Assembly: GCF_001922345.1 (NCBI RefSeq)
Contig: NZ_CP018811.1
Location: 620,001-684,000, forward strand
DNA from: Paraburkholderia sp. SOS3
GTDB lineage: Bacteria > Pseudomonadota > Gammaproteobacteria > Burkholderiales > Burkholderiaceae
DNA length: 64,000 nucleotides
Reading direction: 5' to 3'
Both the position numbers and the translations under genes were made by a program. This document shows positions 1-7,727 of this stretch, in pieces (positions within the stretch are counted from its first letter, which is position 1; each line of letters opens with the position of its first letter). Under the pieces are notes generated by a model, which was given only the letters and a program-made list of their open reading frames with translations, did no database searches and was not told the DNA's origin.

Positions 1-311
1 ATCGTCGCGACCACGGCGCCGATCGCGAGCAGGATGAAACCGGCCCAGCCCCACTTGAGGCCGACCAGCGCCTGCTTCAACGCGAGTTCGACGATCGCAT
101 AGCCGAAGCCCATCGCGACGAGCGTCGGCAGCACGTAGGCCATCACCGTGCCGTGCTCGGTCACCGAACGGTAGTAGAGCTCGGGGTTGCCGAGCCATGG
201 GTGCAGCGGACTGCGCACGAGCATCTGCCAGGCGCCGAGAAAGAGCGCGATGATGAACGCGATAAACGCGAGCCAGAAATGCGCAAGAACGAGTCGCCTA
301 GCGTTCAACAC
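1..311 (-). CDS. cbaA: ba3-type cytochrome c oxidase subunit I (5' part only)
   Basis: Only the first 103 or so residues are present; the gene runs off the left edge. The frame starts at GTG 311 (or TTG 308), overlapping the end of the subunit II gene. It encodes two hydrophobic segments, with HFWLAFIAFIIALFLGAWQ near the N-terminus. The stretch YYRSVTEHGTVMAYVLPT resembles the first part of b(o/a)3-type oxidase catalytic subunits rather than aa3-type CtaD. The protein would carry haem b, the high-spin haem and CuB and reduce O2 in the cytoplasmic membrane. The haem and CuB ligands lie outside the window. The gene order IIa-II-I is the one known for Thermus-type ba3 oxidases, which supports the call. 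Confidence 0.82.
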   Translation of the reverse strand, partial: MLNARRLVLAHFWLAFIAFIIALFLGAWQMLVRSPLHPWLGNPELYYRSVTEHGTVMAYVLPTLVAMGFGYAIVELALKQALVGLKWGWAGFILLAIGAVVAT

Positions 312-879
312 AGCTGAGCCTCCGGTTTTGTCGCGCCTGCTCGAAGAAGGCGGCCTTGTCGATCACTTTCACGTGGGCCCACATCGTCTGATGGCCGAAG
401 CCGCAGAACTCGTGGCATGGCATCAGGTGCTCGCCGGGCTTGTCGAAGCGCGTCGTGAGCGTGGCGACGTAGCCGGGCACGACCATCGTGTTCACATTCG
501 TGTCGGCGATCAGCAGGCCATGCACGACGTCCGCGCTCGTCGTGCGCAGTGTGACCGGCGTATCGGCCGGCACGAGCAGGCACTGCGGCGTGAACGAGTA
601 TTGCTGCGCGATGAAACGCACGATGACCGAGCCGTCGGGTTCGACCGCGCTGCCGAGATTGCTCTCGACGAACTCCCCTGAAATTTGCAGCCGTGACGGG
701 TCGATGGTTTCGACGCGCGACGGCGGCATGATCGCCCAATGCAGTCCCGTGAATACCACGACCGCGAGCATCAGCACGATGATCGCGCCCGCGAACCAGG
801 CCCAGCGGCGCTCGGCGAGCGCGGCGACGCGTTCTGCGGGGCTGCCGCCGTTTCGATGATCGGAAGGTTGGCTCGACAT
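298..879 (-). CDS. cbaB: cytochrome c oxidase subunit II, CuA-binding (ba3-type)
   Basis: This 193-residue protein has one membrane anchor near residues 30-52 (FAGAIIVLMLAVVVFTG) followed by a periplasmic cupredoxin domain. The CuA site is complete: CHEFCGFGHQTM gives the C-x-E-x-C-x3-H-x2-M pattern, and an upstream VVHG supplies the other histidine. Subunit II takes electrons from a periplasmic cytochrome c and passes them to subunit I. It is short for the family, as usual for ba3 oxidases, which have a single N-terminal helix. Its stop codon lies inside the start of subunit I, so the two are probably translationally coupled. The upstream donors are likely the two cytochromes c encoded just before it in the same operon. 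Confidence 0.9.
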   Translation of the reverse strand: MSSQPSDHRNGGSPAERVAALAERRWAWFAGAIIVLMLAVVVFTGLHWAIMPPSRVETIDPSRLQISGEFVESNLGSAVEPDGSVIVRFIAQQYSFTPQCLLVPADTPVTLRTTSADVVHGLLIADTNVNTMVVPGYVATLTTRFDKPGEHLMPCHEFCGFGHQTMWAHVKVIDKAAFFEQARQNRRLSCVER

Positions 880-888
880 GATTAGCGC

Positions 889-1062
889 TTACTGGATGAC
901 GCCGCGCGGCAGGAAAACGAGAAAGTAGAAGCCGATCCAGATTGCCAGCACGACGAGCGCGGCGACGCCGGCGAGCGCGATCGCGCCGCTCGGCCCGGCG
1001 GCGACGATGCGCTCGACGTCTTCGTCGGAAGCGCCGGCGCTGGAGGATTCGTTGACATCCAT
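889..1062 (-). CDS. small one-helix protein, probable oxidase subunit IIa
   Basis: This 57-residue protein consists of an acidic N-terminus and a single membrane helix (GVAALVVLAIWIGFYFLVFL) with a short basic end. The start at ATG 1062 is chosen because a GGGAG motif lies 9 nt upstream; ATG 1068 is also possible. It sits 9 bp before the subunit II gene. In Thermus-type ba3 oxidases the order IIa-II-I is the same, and IIa is a one-helix peptide that supplies the helix missing from subunit II. The function is inferred from size, topology and position, because such small proteins carry little sequence signal. Confidence 0.68.
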   Translation of the reverse strand: MDVNESSSAGASDEDVERIVAAGPSGAIALAGVAALVVLAIWIGFYFLVFLPRGVIQ

Positions 1063-1126
1063 CTGCATGTTCTCCCGATGCAAAGGGTTCGGCGCGGCAG
1101 CCGCGAAGCGGCCGCGCCACGCGCTT

Positions 1127-2509
1127 TCAGCGCAGCGGCGCGTTGCGCAGGTCGTTCACTTCTTTCGGCGTCACCGGCAGCCCGTGATTGCCCCACGCGG
1201 TACGGATATACGTGACAACCGCGGCCGCATCGGCATCGTTCAGTTCCTGTGCGAAAGGCGGCATGCCGTAGGGCTCGGGGTTACGCCGCGTGCCGGGCGG
1301 GAAGCCGCCGTTCAGCACGATACGGATCGGGTTGACGGCCGAGTCCATTTCGATCGATTGATTGCGCGCGAGCGGCGGGTAGTGCTGCAGCTTGCCCTCG
1401 CCGTTCGCGCCGTGGCACATCGCGCATTTGTCCGCGTAGATATGCTCGCCCCGCGCGAATATCTTCGGATCGGCCTTTGCCGACGGGCCGGTCTTGCGGC
1501 CGGGGTCGTTGTCGGGCAGCGACTTCAGGTAGACGGCCATCGCCTTGACGTCGTCGTCGTTCATGTACTGCAGGCTGTGATAGGTCACCTCGGCCATCGG
1601 ACCGTACACGGCGCCGCGATCGGAAATGCCCGCTTGCAGCAGGTCGACGATGTCCTTGATGCTCCAGTCGCCGAGGCCGCCGTCCTTGTCCGAGGTCAGC
1701 GACGGCGCGTACCAGTTCTGCACCGGAATCAGGCCGCCCGCGAACTGCTTGTCGCGCGACGAGCCGCCGAGCATGTTGATCTTCGTGTGGCACATCGTGC
1801 AGTGGCCGAGCCCTTCGACGAGGTAAGCGCCGCGGTTCCATTCGACCGAGCGCGTCGGATCGGGCTTGAATTCGCCTTCGCGGAAATAGAGCGAGCGCCA
1901 GCCGATCAGCAGATCGCGATGATTGAACGGGAAGCGCAGTTCGTGCGGTCGGTTCGGCTGATGCACGGGCGGCACCGACATCAGGTACGCGAAGATTGCA
2001 TCGGAGTCCTCGCGGGTGACCTTCGTATATTGCGCGATCGGCATTGCCGGATAGATGAGCTTGCCATCGGGCGCTTTGCCCGTGCGCATCATGTTGAAGA
2101 ATGCGTCCGCGCTCCAGGTGCCGATGCCGTATTGCACATCCGGAGAGATATTCGGCGAATACAGCGTGCCGAACGGCGTTTCCATCGCGAGGCCGCCGCC
2201 GAATGTCCTGCCGCGCGGCGCGGTGTGGCACGCGACGCAGTCGCCGGCGCGCGCCAGATACTCGCCGCGGATCACGATCTCCGGGCGCGTGTCCGGGGCG
2301 CTTGCCGGGCTGCTTGTACCCGCGTTCGCAGCGGCCGCGGTTCCGGCAGCTTCGGCGGCGCGGGCTTTCTCGACGAACGGCGCGTGCGCGAGCATTGCCG
2401 CACACGCGAGCGCCACGACGGTGAGGGCGGTTCGGGTTGCGAAAGAACGGATCGCGATCGATCGCGTCATGCGTCCCATCAGTCCAGCGGGATAGAAGAT
2501 CGGCTTCAT
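1127..2509 (-). CDS. triheme c-type cytochrome (alcohol/gluconate dehydrogenase cytochrome-subunit type)
   Basis: This 460-residue exported protein has three haem c motifs: CVACH at C91, CTMCH at C237 and CAMCH at C362. The spacing is typical of the triheme cytochrome subunits of membrane alcohol, aldehyde and gluconate dehydrogenases. A signal peptide is present (TALTVVALACAAMLAHA, then ARAAEA). The start at ATG 2509 is chosen because it overlaps the stop of the preceding gene as ATGA; in-frame ATGs at 2479 and 2470 would place the signal peptide closer to the N-terminus. No flavin or PQQ dehydrogenase partner is encoded here. The gene instead lies between a diheme cytochrome and the oxidase subunits, so I infer a role in carrying electrons to this oxidase. 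Confidence 0.85.
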   Translation of the reverse strand: MKPIFYPAGLMGRMTRSIAIRSFATRTALTVVALACAAMLAHAPFVEKARAAEAAGTAAAANAGTSSPASAPDTRPEIVIRGEYLARAGDCVACHTAPRGRTFGGGLAMETPFGTLYSPNISPDVQYGIGTWSADAFFNMMRTGKAPDGKLIYPAMPIAQYTKVTREDSDAIFAYLMSVPPVHQPNRPHELRFPFNHRDLLIGWRSLYFREGEFKPDPTRSVEWNRGAYLVEGLGHCTMCHTKINMLGGSSRDKQFAGGLIPVQNWYAPSLTSDKDGGLGDWSIKDIVDLLQAGISDRGAVYGPMAEVTYHSLQYMNDDDVKAMAVYLKSLPDNDPGRKTGPSAKADPKIFARGEHIYADKCAMCHGANGEGKLQHYPPLARNQSIEMDSAVNPIRIVLNGGFPPGTRRNPEPYGMPPFAQELNDADAAAVVTYIRTAWGNHGLPVTPKEVNDLRNAPLR

Positions 2510-3318
2510 TCCGGTTGACTCCCGCATGCCATCGGCAGCCGCCCCGTGTGCTTCGGCGCGGGCGTCGGATCGGCGGGCCTCGGCTGACGCGCGAGCCAGC
2601 TCGACACCGCCGTGATGTCGCGATCGGTCAGCTTGACGGCGATCGTATGCATGCAGTCGGGCGCGATCGCGTGGCGCGTGCCCGAGCGCCATGTGCCCAT
2701 CTGCCCGGCGATATAGCTCGCGTGCAGGCCGAGCAGGCCCGGAATGCCGGGCTGCGTGCCGGTGAGCCGCGCGCCGTGACACGACGCGCATGCGGGCAGC
2801 TTGCGCGACGGATCGCCTTGCATGACGAGCGTCTTGCCGTAATCGAGCACGGTCGCAGGCAGCGGCTGCGTGTCCGGGTTCGGATAGGGCGGCTGCAGCG
2901 CGGCGAAGTATTCGGCGATCTTGTGCAGATAAGGGTCGGGCAGGAACGCGAGCAGATAGCCCATCGGCGGATAGTTGCGTCCGCCGTCGCGGAATGCGAT
3001 CAGCTGGTTGAACAGATAGTCCGCCGGCTTGCCCGCGATGCGAGGAAAGTAATCGTTGTTGCGTCCCTGGCCCTGGACGCCATGACAGGTTGTGCACGCA
3101 TGCATCCGTTCATCCATGGCCGATGGCATCGAGGCGGCCTTGCCTGGCGCTGCGGTTTGGGTGGCGTTCTGAGCGGCAGTCTGGGTGGTGGTTGATGTCG
3201 TCGCGGCCGTGCGCCCCGCATCGGCGGCGGTATCGGCTGCGCAAGCTGGAATGGCCGCGTCGGCCAGTAGCAGGCCTATGAAAAGCACGACCGATATGCC
3301 GACAGTTCCGCGACGCAC
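2506..3318 (-). CDS. diheme cytochrome c (cytochrome c4-like)
   Basis: This 270-residue periplasmic protein has a signal peptide (ISVVLFIGLLLADAAIPACA) and two haem c motifs, CTTCH at C75 and CASCH at C177. Each is followed by the class I pattern HG-x-x-G-x-G, and the two halves look like a duplicated domain, as in cytochrome c4. The start is GTG 3318, preceded by GAGG at good spacing. It is the first gene of a five-gene operon (c4-like, triheme c, IIa, II, I) and overlaps the next gene by 4 nt. Family c4 proteins donate electrons to terminal oxidases, so this is the likely direct donor to the CuA site. An Ala/Thr-rich linker follows the signal peptide. Confidence 0.85.
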   Translation of the reverse strand: MRRGTVGISVVLFIGLLLADAAIPACAADTAADAGRTAATTSTTTQTAAQNATQTAAPGKAASMPSAMDERMHACTTCHGVQGQGRNNDYFPRIAGKPADYLFNQLIAFRDGGRNYPPMGYLLAFLPDPYLHKIAEYFAALQPPYPNPDTQPLPATVLDYGKTLVMQGDPSRKLPACASCHGARLTGTQPGIPGLLGLHASYIAGQMGTWRSGTRHAIAPDCMHTIAVKLTDRDITAVSSWLARQPRPADPTPAPKHTGRLPMACGSQPE

Positions 3319-3429
3319 GAGGAGCCTCGTAGGTAGTGAGGGTTGGCTTCTACTTCGAATTGTTTTTGCACCCTCGCGGGACCTTGGCGCCCCGCGACAG
3401 TCTGCTACCTGCTACTGCGAATCCTGACC

Positions 3430-3458
3430 ATCATACGTGCCCTCGTTTGAGCTTTCAA
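3430..3458 (-). promoter_or_regulatory. sigma70 promoter of the oxidase operon
   Basis: On the minus strand TTGAAA (3458-3453) is followed after exactly 17 bp by TATGAT (3435-3430). Each box differs from consensus at one position. Transcription would begin near 3423, giving a leader of about 105 nt before the GTG at 3318. The flanking DNA (about 3440-3540) is more AT-rich than its surroundings. I saw no convincing Anr/FNR box. Confidence 0.6.
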
Positions 3459-3573
3459 CGGAGGGTGTTCGATCCATTTGATCTATGTCTATTAACCAAC
3501 GAATTTTTAATCGCATAGCCGTATCGTCATGCACGCGACATGTTTGCATCCACTTTCCCGTTTCCGTGCTCGC

Positions 3574-4497
3574 TCAGGCGAGCAGCCGCGCAAATGCGGT
3601 GCGTGCCTCGGTGACCCGTTCGCTTTCGCCGACGCGCGCCGGCAGCAGATGGAATTCGACCGACGGCAGCGGCGGCAGGCCGATGTTCGCTGCGCATGGC
3701 ACGAGGCCCGCGCCGAGCGACGATTCGTTGAGGCATGAAATGCCGAGCCCCGCCTTGAGCGCGAGCTGCAGGCCCGCGACGCCCGACGCCGAATGCGATA
3801 CGACGTACTGCACCTTGCGCTCGTCGAGCAGCTTGACGATGAAGCGCTGCAACTGGCAGGTCGACGGCAGCAGCACGAGGCGATAAGGCGGCGGGTGATC
3901 CGTGACATGCGAAGCCGCGCGTGCGGACGTGCGCGCGTCGGCGTCGGCGCTCGTGACCCACAGCAGCTTCTCGCGCCTGACGACAGTGCTCGCCTTGCGC
4001 GATGTGCCTGCTCCCGCACGCCGATTGCCGGGCGTGACGATACGCAGCGACAGGCCGATGTCGAAGGCGGCGTCGTTGGCTTCGCCACTGTCGATGACAG
4101 CGCTCGGCAAAACCGTCACATGCAGCTTGAGCCGCGGATGCTGTTCGGAGAACGACTTCAGCACGCGGGCGATGTCGTGCGGACGATAGTAGTCGGTGAC
4201 TGCGATACGCAGCTCGCCGTCGAGCGAGCGGCCCTGCAGATCATCGAACGCCGCTTCGCTCATCGCGAGGATCCGGCGCGCGTGCTCGAGCAGCCGCGCG
4301 CCGGCGGGTGTCGCGGTGACGCCGAGCTTGCCGCGCACGAAGAGCGGCTGGCCGGTGCGCTCCTCGAGCTTCTTCAACTGCTCGCTGACCGACGACTGCG
4401 ACAGGAACACGCGTTGCGCGCCGGCCGATACGCTGCCCGCTTCGGCGACAGCGACGAAGGTTCGCAACTGGTTCAAATCGAATGCGCGCTGATTCAT
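3574..4497 (-). CDS. LysR-family transcriptional regulator
   Basis: This 307-residue protein has an N-terminal winged helix-turn-helix (LNQLRTFVAVAEAGSVSAGA, then SQSSVSEQLKKLE, about residues 8-66) and a periplasmic-binding-protein-like effector domain to the end, the standard LysR layout and length. ATG 4497 fits because the family starts about seven residues before LNQLRTF. It is transcribed away from an MFS transporter gene 156 bp away, the usual arrangement when the LysR protein controls its divergent neighbour. The effector cannot be read from sequence. An insertion rich in Arg, Ala and Ser (about residues 165-195) lies inside the effector domain and is longer than usual. Confidence 0.88.
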   Translation of the reverse strand: MNQRAFDLNQLRTFVAVAEAGSVSAGAQRVFLSQSSVSEQLKKLEERTGQPLFVRGKLGVTATPAGARLLEHARRILAMSEAAFDDLQGRSLDGELRIAVTDYYRPHDIARVLKSFSEQHPRLKLHVTVLPSAVIDSGEANDAAFDIGLSLRIVTPGNRRAGAGTSRKASTVVRREKLLWVTSADADARTSARAASHVTDHPPPYRLVLLPSTCQLQRFIVKLLDERKVQYVVSHSASGVAGLQLALKAGLGISCLNESSLGAGLVPCAANIGLPPLPSVEFHLLPARVGESERVTEARTAFARLLA

Positions 4498-4555
4498 GGA
4501 TGCGGCTCGGGAAAACGTAGGTGTGAAGGGCTCGGACAGAGTCTGTTTCGGGGTT

Positions 4556-4600
4556 TCGGAATATCCGATGGATGGCATTGAATATTCCCGCTTTTCCGAT
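4556..4600. promoter_or_regulatory. candidate LysR operator between lysR and MFS gene
   Basis: The divergent spacer contains overlapping inverted repeats. TCGGA-ATA-TCCGA lies at 4556-4568, GGAATAT (4558-4564) pairs with ATATTCC (4582-4588), and a further TCCGAT lies at 4595-4600. LysR proteins usually bind one such dyad plus a second half-site nearer the target promoter, which fits this arrangement. This is inference from symmetry and position only. Confidence 0.4.
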
Positions 4601-4653
4601 AGATGGTGGCCCCGTACGATCGGCCCTGTCAATGCCTTTTGCGGAGAGCGGCA

Positions 4654-6000
4654 ATGCAGTGCGAACGAGGTTTGAACAATGCGGTCCGTGCGATGGGCCA
4701 TCGGTGGAAGGTGCTGGGCGTCGGCTTTGCCGCCAACGCGAGCTTTGCGGCCGCGTTCTCGGGCATCCCCGCGACCGCGGTATATCTGCGCGCGGACTAC
4801 CACCTTGCCAATAGCGCATTGGGACTTGTGCTCGGGATGCTCGGTCTCGGTATTGCGTTGAGCGAAGTACCATGGGGCCTGCTGACCGATCGTTGGGGCG
4901 ACCGTCGCGTGCTGCTGCTCGGGCTTGCGTCGACGGGCGCGGCGTTGGCCGCGATGGCGATGTTTGCGGTTGCGCGTAGTGCCGACGCGTCCAGCCACGC
5001 TTTCGCTCTCGTGTCCGGTCCGGTGGCCGATCATGCGCGAAGTTTCGTCGTGCTCGCAGGCGGGTTGCTCGTGGTTGGCCTGCTAGGCGGCAGTGTCAAC
5101 GGTTCGAGCGGGCGGGCCGTGATGGCGTGGTTTGCCGAAGGCGAACGCGGTTTCGCGATGAGCATCCGGCAAACCGCGGTACCTGCGGGCGGCGGGCTCG
5201 GCGCGCTGGTGTTGCCCGCGTTGGCATCGCAAGGCGGATTCGCCGCTGTGTTCGGCCTGCTTGCCTTGTTGTGCGGCGTGACCACGGCCTTGACATGGTA
5301 TTGGTTGCACGAGCCGCCGCCGTCGTCTGCGTCGGCGACCGAGGCTGCGGCGATGCCCGGCGCGCGCCATGCCGTCTCGCCGCTGCGCGACTTGAGCGTA
5401 TGGCGGGTCGCGCTCGGCATCGGCATGCTCTGCGTACCGCAGGCTGCGGTCATCACGTTTACCGCCGTCTTTCTGCACGACTTCGTTCACGCGAATCTCG
5501 TGATGATCAGCGCGACCCTCGTGACCGTGCAAGCAGGCGCCTCCGTCGCACGCATCTCGAGCGGCCGCTGGACCGATCGACGCGGCAACCGGCGCGCGTA
5601 TCTGCGCGCCTGCAGTCTCATCACCGCGCTCCTGTTTGCGGTTATCGCGATCGTCGTCATATTGATGACGGGGGCCGGTCCCCACGGTCAAACGCAACGC
5701 GTGATGCTGGCGGGCATGCTTGCCATGGCCGGTTTGTGCGCATCGGCATGGCATGGTGTCGCATTCACCGAACTCGCGACGCTCGCCGGCACGCGCCGCG
5801 CGGGCACGTCTCTCGCGATGGGCAACACGGGCGCGTTCATGACGTTGTTCGTCACGCCGCTGGCTATTCCGCTGCTTTTGTCAGCGGGATCATGGCCCGC
5901 GGTGTGGGCCGCAGCGAGCGTGTGCGCGCTCGTGGCAATACTCGTATTTCCGCGGCCGCTGCCGCGCGCAACCGTGCGCTCGACCGCCGCTCGGGTCTGA
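4654..6000 (+). CDS. MFS transporter (about 12 membrane helices)
   Basis: This 448-residue protein is hydrophobic throughout, with about 12 predicted helices. It carries the major-facilitator loop motif after helix 2 (GLLTDRWGDRRVLL, matching G-x3-D-R-x-G-x-R) and a related motif in the second half (GRWTDRRGNRRAYLRA). The start at ATG 4654 is chosen because GGAGAG lies 5 nt upstream; the open frame extends further up but lacks that support. The substrate cannot be told. Resemblance to the cyanate/nitrate/hexuronate-type MFS subfamilies is general. The divergent LysR gene is the probable regulator. Confidence 0.85.
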   Translation: MQCERGLNNAVRAMGHRWKVLGVGFAANASFAAAFSGIPATAVYLRADYHLANSALGLVLGMLGLGIALSEVPWGLLTDRWGDRRVLLLGLASTGAALAAMAMFAVARSADASSHAFALVSGPVADHARSFVVLAGGLLVVGLLGGSVNGSSGRAVMAWFAEGERGFAMSIRQTAVPAGGGLGALVLPALASQGGFAAVFGLLALLCGVTTALTWYWLHEPPPSSASATEAAAMPGARHAVSPLRDLSVWRVALGIGMLCVPQAAVITFTAVFLHDFVHANLVMISATLVTVQAGASVARISSGRWTDRRGNRRAYLRACSLITALLFAVIAIVVILMTGAGPHGQTQRVMLAGMLAMAGLCASAWHGVAFTELATLAGTRRAGTSLAMGNTGAFMTLFVTPLAIPLLLSAGSWPAVWAAASVCALVAILVFPRPLPRATVRSTAARV

Positions 6001-6083
6001 CGGTGTGCCGACGTGCGGGTCGTCAGCGGGATAGAGGCGCCTGGGCGGACGCGAGTACCTGCCTTCGTATCGATCCGTGTCTA

Positions 6084-7127
6084 TCAGAACCGGTAGCCGA
6101 TGCCCGCCTGGATCATGTCGGCGTCGAGACTGTTGCGCGTGACCACGCGGTTCCATGTGACCCGCGCAAGCCAGCGCTTGCTGAACCGGTAACTCGCGGA
6201 CAGCGACACGAGTCCCGATATCGTGCCCTTGATGCCGGCCGAGCCGGGCGCGTTGAAGACGTCGATCGCGTAGTAAGCGCCCTCACCGGCCGCGAGTGTC
6301 AGATGCTCGTTGAAGAATGCGCGCGTGAGCCAGAGCTGTGTGGCGAGGCCGTTGCGCCGTACGGCAGCGGGCACGTTTTCGTGCATGTACGTCGCGGTCC
6401 AGTCGAGATACCTGAAGAGGCCCCGCCGATACTCGACGCTCGTCGAGAAGCCCGATTCGGAGTTGAGCGAGTTCTTGATCGTCTCGCCGGCCAGCACCGT
6501 GAATTCATTGCTGGTCACGCGATCGCCGCGCCTGACTGGCCGGGCGCGCGGGCCCGGCTCGTCGGGCGCGTCGAGCTGGTAGCCGACGCCGAACAGGATG
6601 CCGGTCGTATTCGGTCCGCCGTTCAGCTGCACGCGGTTTAGCTGCAGTTGCATGATCCAGCGATTCGACGTGTAGTACGCGGCGCGCACGCTCATCAATG
6701 CGCCCCAGCCGTGGTTGTTCATGAAACCGTTCGGGCCGTTCGGCACGGTGTCGGAGTATCGATAAGGGCCGACGCCGGCCGACAGCACGAAGCGCCGGTT
6801 TTCGAGCGGCAGCCGCCCCCACAGCTGAATGCTCTGCCCGTCGCGATGGTGATTGGGCAGGTGCCCCTCGTTGAGCCATGCGATGCCGAGCGCCGCGTAT
6901 TGGCCGAGCCCCTCCTGATAGTCGAACGCCCACGAATACGTGTGTGAACCGGCACCGGTCAGCGCTCCCCCGAAGAGCGCGAATTCCTGTGCGCTCGCAC
7001 GTTCTGCGTGGCAGGCGCCAACGCCGACGAGCACGGTGGCAAGCAGGCGAAGCAACGAGGAGGGTGATGTCCGGTTGGACAATTGAGAAGTCGATTCGCC
7101 ACGATCGGCAGGCATCAAACGAGCCAC
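6084..7127 (-). CDS. outer-membrane beta-barrel protein of unknown function
   Basis: I do not recognise the family. The protein is about 347 residues with a signal peptide (LLRLLATVLVGVGACHA, cleavage likely near ASA|QEF). The rest has the alternating aromatic/polar pattern of a beta-barrel and ends ...GIGYRF, the terminal Phe that the BAM complex recognises. GTG 7127 is the best-spaced start after GGGAGGAA; GTG 7133 and ATG 7115 are alternatives. It is convergent with the MFS gene and divergent from the response-regulator island, so it may belong to that regulon, but nothing in the sequence proves this. A lipid A-modifying or porin-like role is possible; I saw no catalytic motif. Confidence 0.72.
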   Translation of the reverse strand: MARLMPADRGESTSQLSNRTSPSSLLRLLATVLVGVGACHAERASAQEFALFGGALTGAGSHTYSWAFDYQEGLGQYAALGIAWLNEGHLPNHHRDGQSIQLWGRLPLENRRFVLSAGVGPYRYSDTVPNGPNGFMNNHGWGALMSVRAAYYTSNRWIMQLQLNRVQLNGGPNTTGILFGVGYQLDAPDEPGPRARPVRRGDRVTSNEFTVLAGETIKNSLNSESGFSTSVEYRRGLFRYLDWTATYMHENVPAAVRRNGLATQLWLTRAFFNEHLTLAAGEGAYYAIDVFNAPGSAGIKGTISGLVSLSASYRFSKRWLARVTWNRVVTRNSLDADMIQAGIGYRF

Positions 7128-7205
7128 CGGCACTTCCTCCCATGTAGAGAACTAAAAGAAAAGCAAGGCATTGGCAAACATTGTCTGACTTAGCAATCGT
7201 TCAAA

Positions 7206-7234
7206 TCAGATATACCTGATGTCGTGCCGTCAAT
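7206..7234 (-). promoter_or_regulatory. candidate promoter for the outer-membrane protein gene
   Basis: On the minus strand TTGACG (7234-7229) and TCTGAT (7211-7206) are separated by 17 bp. Transcription would start near 7199, about 70 nt before the start codon. The -35 box is good and the -10 box matches only four of six positions. Confidence 0.38.
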
Positions 7235-7320
7235 TACCGACACTTTGCCACAGCGACGTCGGGAATGCAGATTCGTGCTCAATCTGGAATCGCAACGACT
7301 AAGGAATTGATAAGAATTGA

Positions 7321-7353
7321 CAAGAAGATCGGGCACCCAGGCGGATCTTCTTG
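7321..7353. repeat. perfect 10-bp inverted repeat
   Basis: CAAGAAGATC (7321-7330) and GATCTTCTTG (7344-7353) are exact reverse complements separated by 13 nt. No T-run follows on either strand, so it does not look like an intrinsic terminator. It may be an operator or an RNA hairpin in a long leader. Confidence 0.55.
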
Positions 7354-7506
7354 AGGCATCTATAAGCCAACAACGCCGTGATTCAGAATATTCGCCGCGA
7401 ATTTTCAGACGTTGCTCCAAAGGAAATTGAAAATTGGGAATGACAGATTAAATAGGTTAACTTGGTAATCCTGATCGGTTATTTTATTGGCTTCTTTCGA
7501 GATTTT

Positions 7507-7535
7507 TTGACGATTCGGAACTCTCTGATTCTATT
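7507..7535 (+). promoter_or_regulatory. candidate promoter of the first response regulator
   Basis: TTGACG (7507-7512) is followed after 17 bp by TCTATT (7530-7535). The -35 box matches five of six consensus bases and the -10 box four. Transcription would start near 7542, leaving a leader of about 185 nt before GTG 7728. Confidence 0.35.
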
Positions 7536-7727
7536 TCCTTGCGCAAGATGTTTTGATTACGATTCCCGCACGCCTTTTGCCGCCTCTATTGGTCATCGAG
7601 TACCAACGGTCTTAAGCACCCTTGGCCGGAAGTCCAGCAGGCCGCAATGTCGACCCCCCCGTTCTCCATGTCACGCGAATGGGCGCGTCAGGAACACCAA
7701 CAACAAGCAAATACCGAGGGAGCATCC

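Larger units (their letters stand above)
7128..7727. other. 600-bp low-GC intergenic region, no gene seen
   Basis: No credible coding frame was found between the outer-membrane protein gene and the first response regulator. The DNA is clearly more AT-rich than its surroundings, especially 7290-7560. It holds a candidate minus-strand promoter (7206-7234), a 10-bp direct repeat AATTGAYAAG copied twice (7305-7324), a perfect inverted repeat (7321-7353) and a candidate plus-strand promoter (7507-7535). Its length suits complex regulation of divergent genes. Confidence 0.6.

Noticed and set aside
2510..3097. Upstream extension of the triheme cytochrome frame.
   Set aside because: It overlaps the diheme cytochrome in another frame and lacks export or haem motifs. 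The ATGA junction and signal peptide set the start at or after 2509.
3440..3540. Possible Anr/FNR box near the oxidase promoter (TTGAT at 3476-3482).
   Set aside because: Only one half-site fits; the second half does not follow at the needed spacing.
7190..7420. Short minus-strand frame in the AT-rich gap before the regulators.
   Set aside because: It covers the candidate promoter and inverted repeat, with no domain and no ribosome-binding site.
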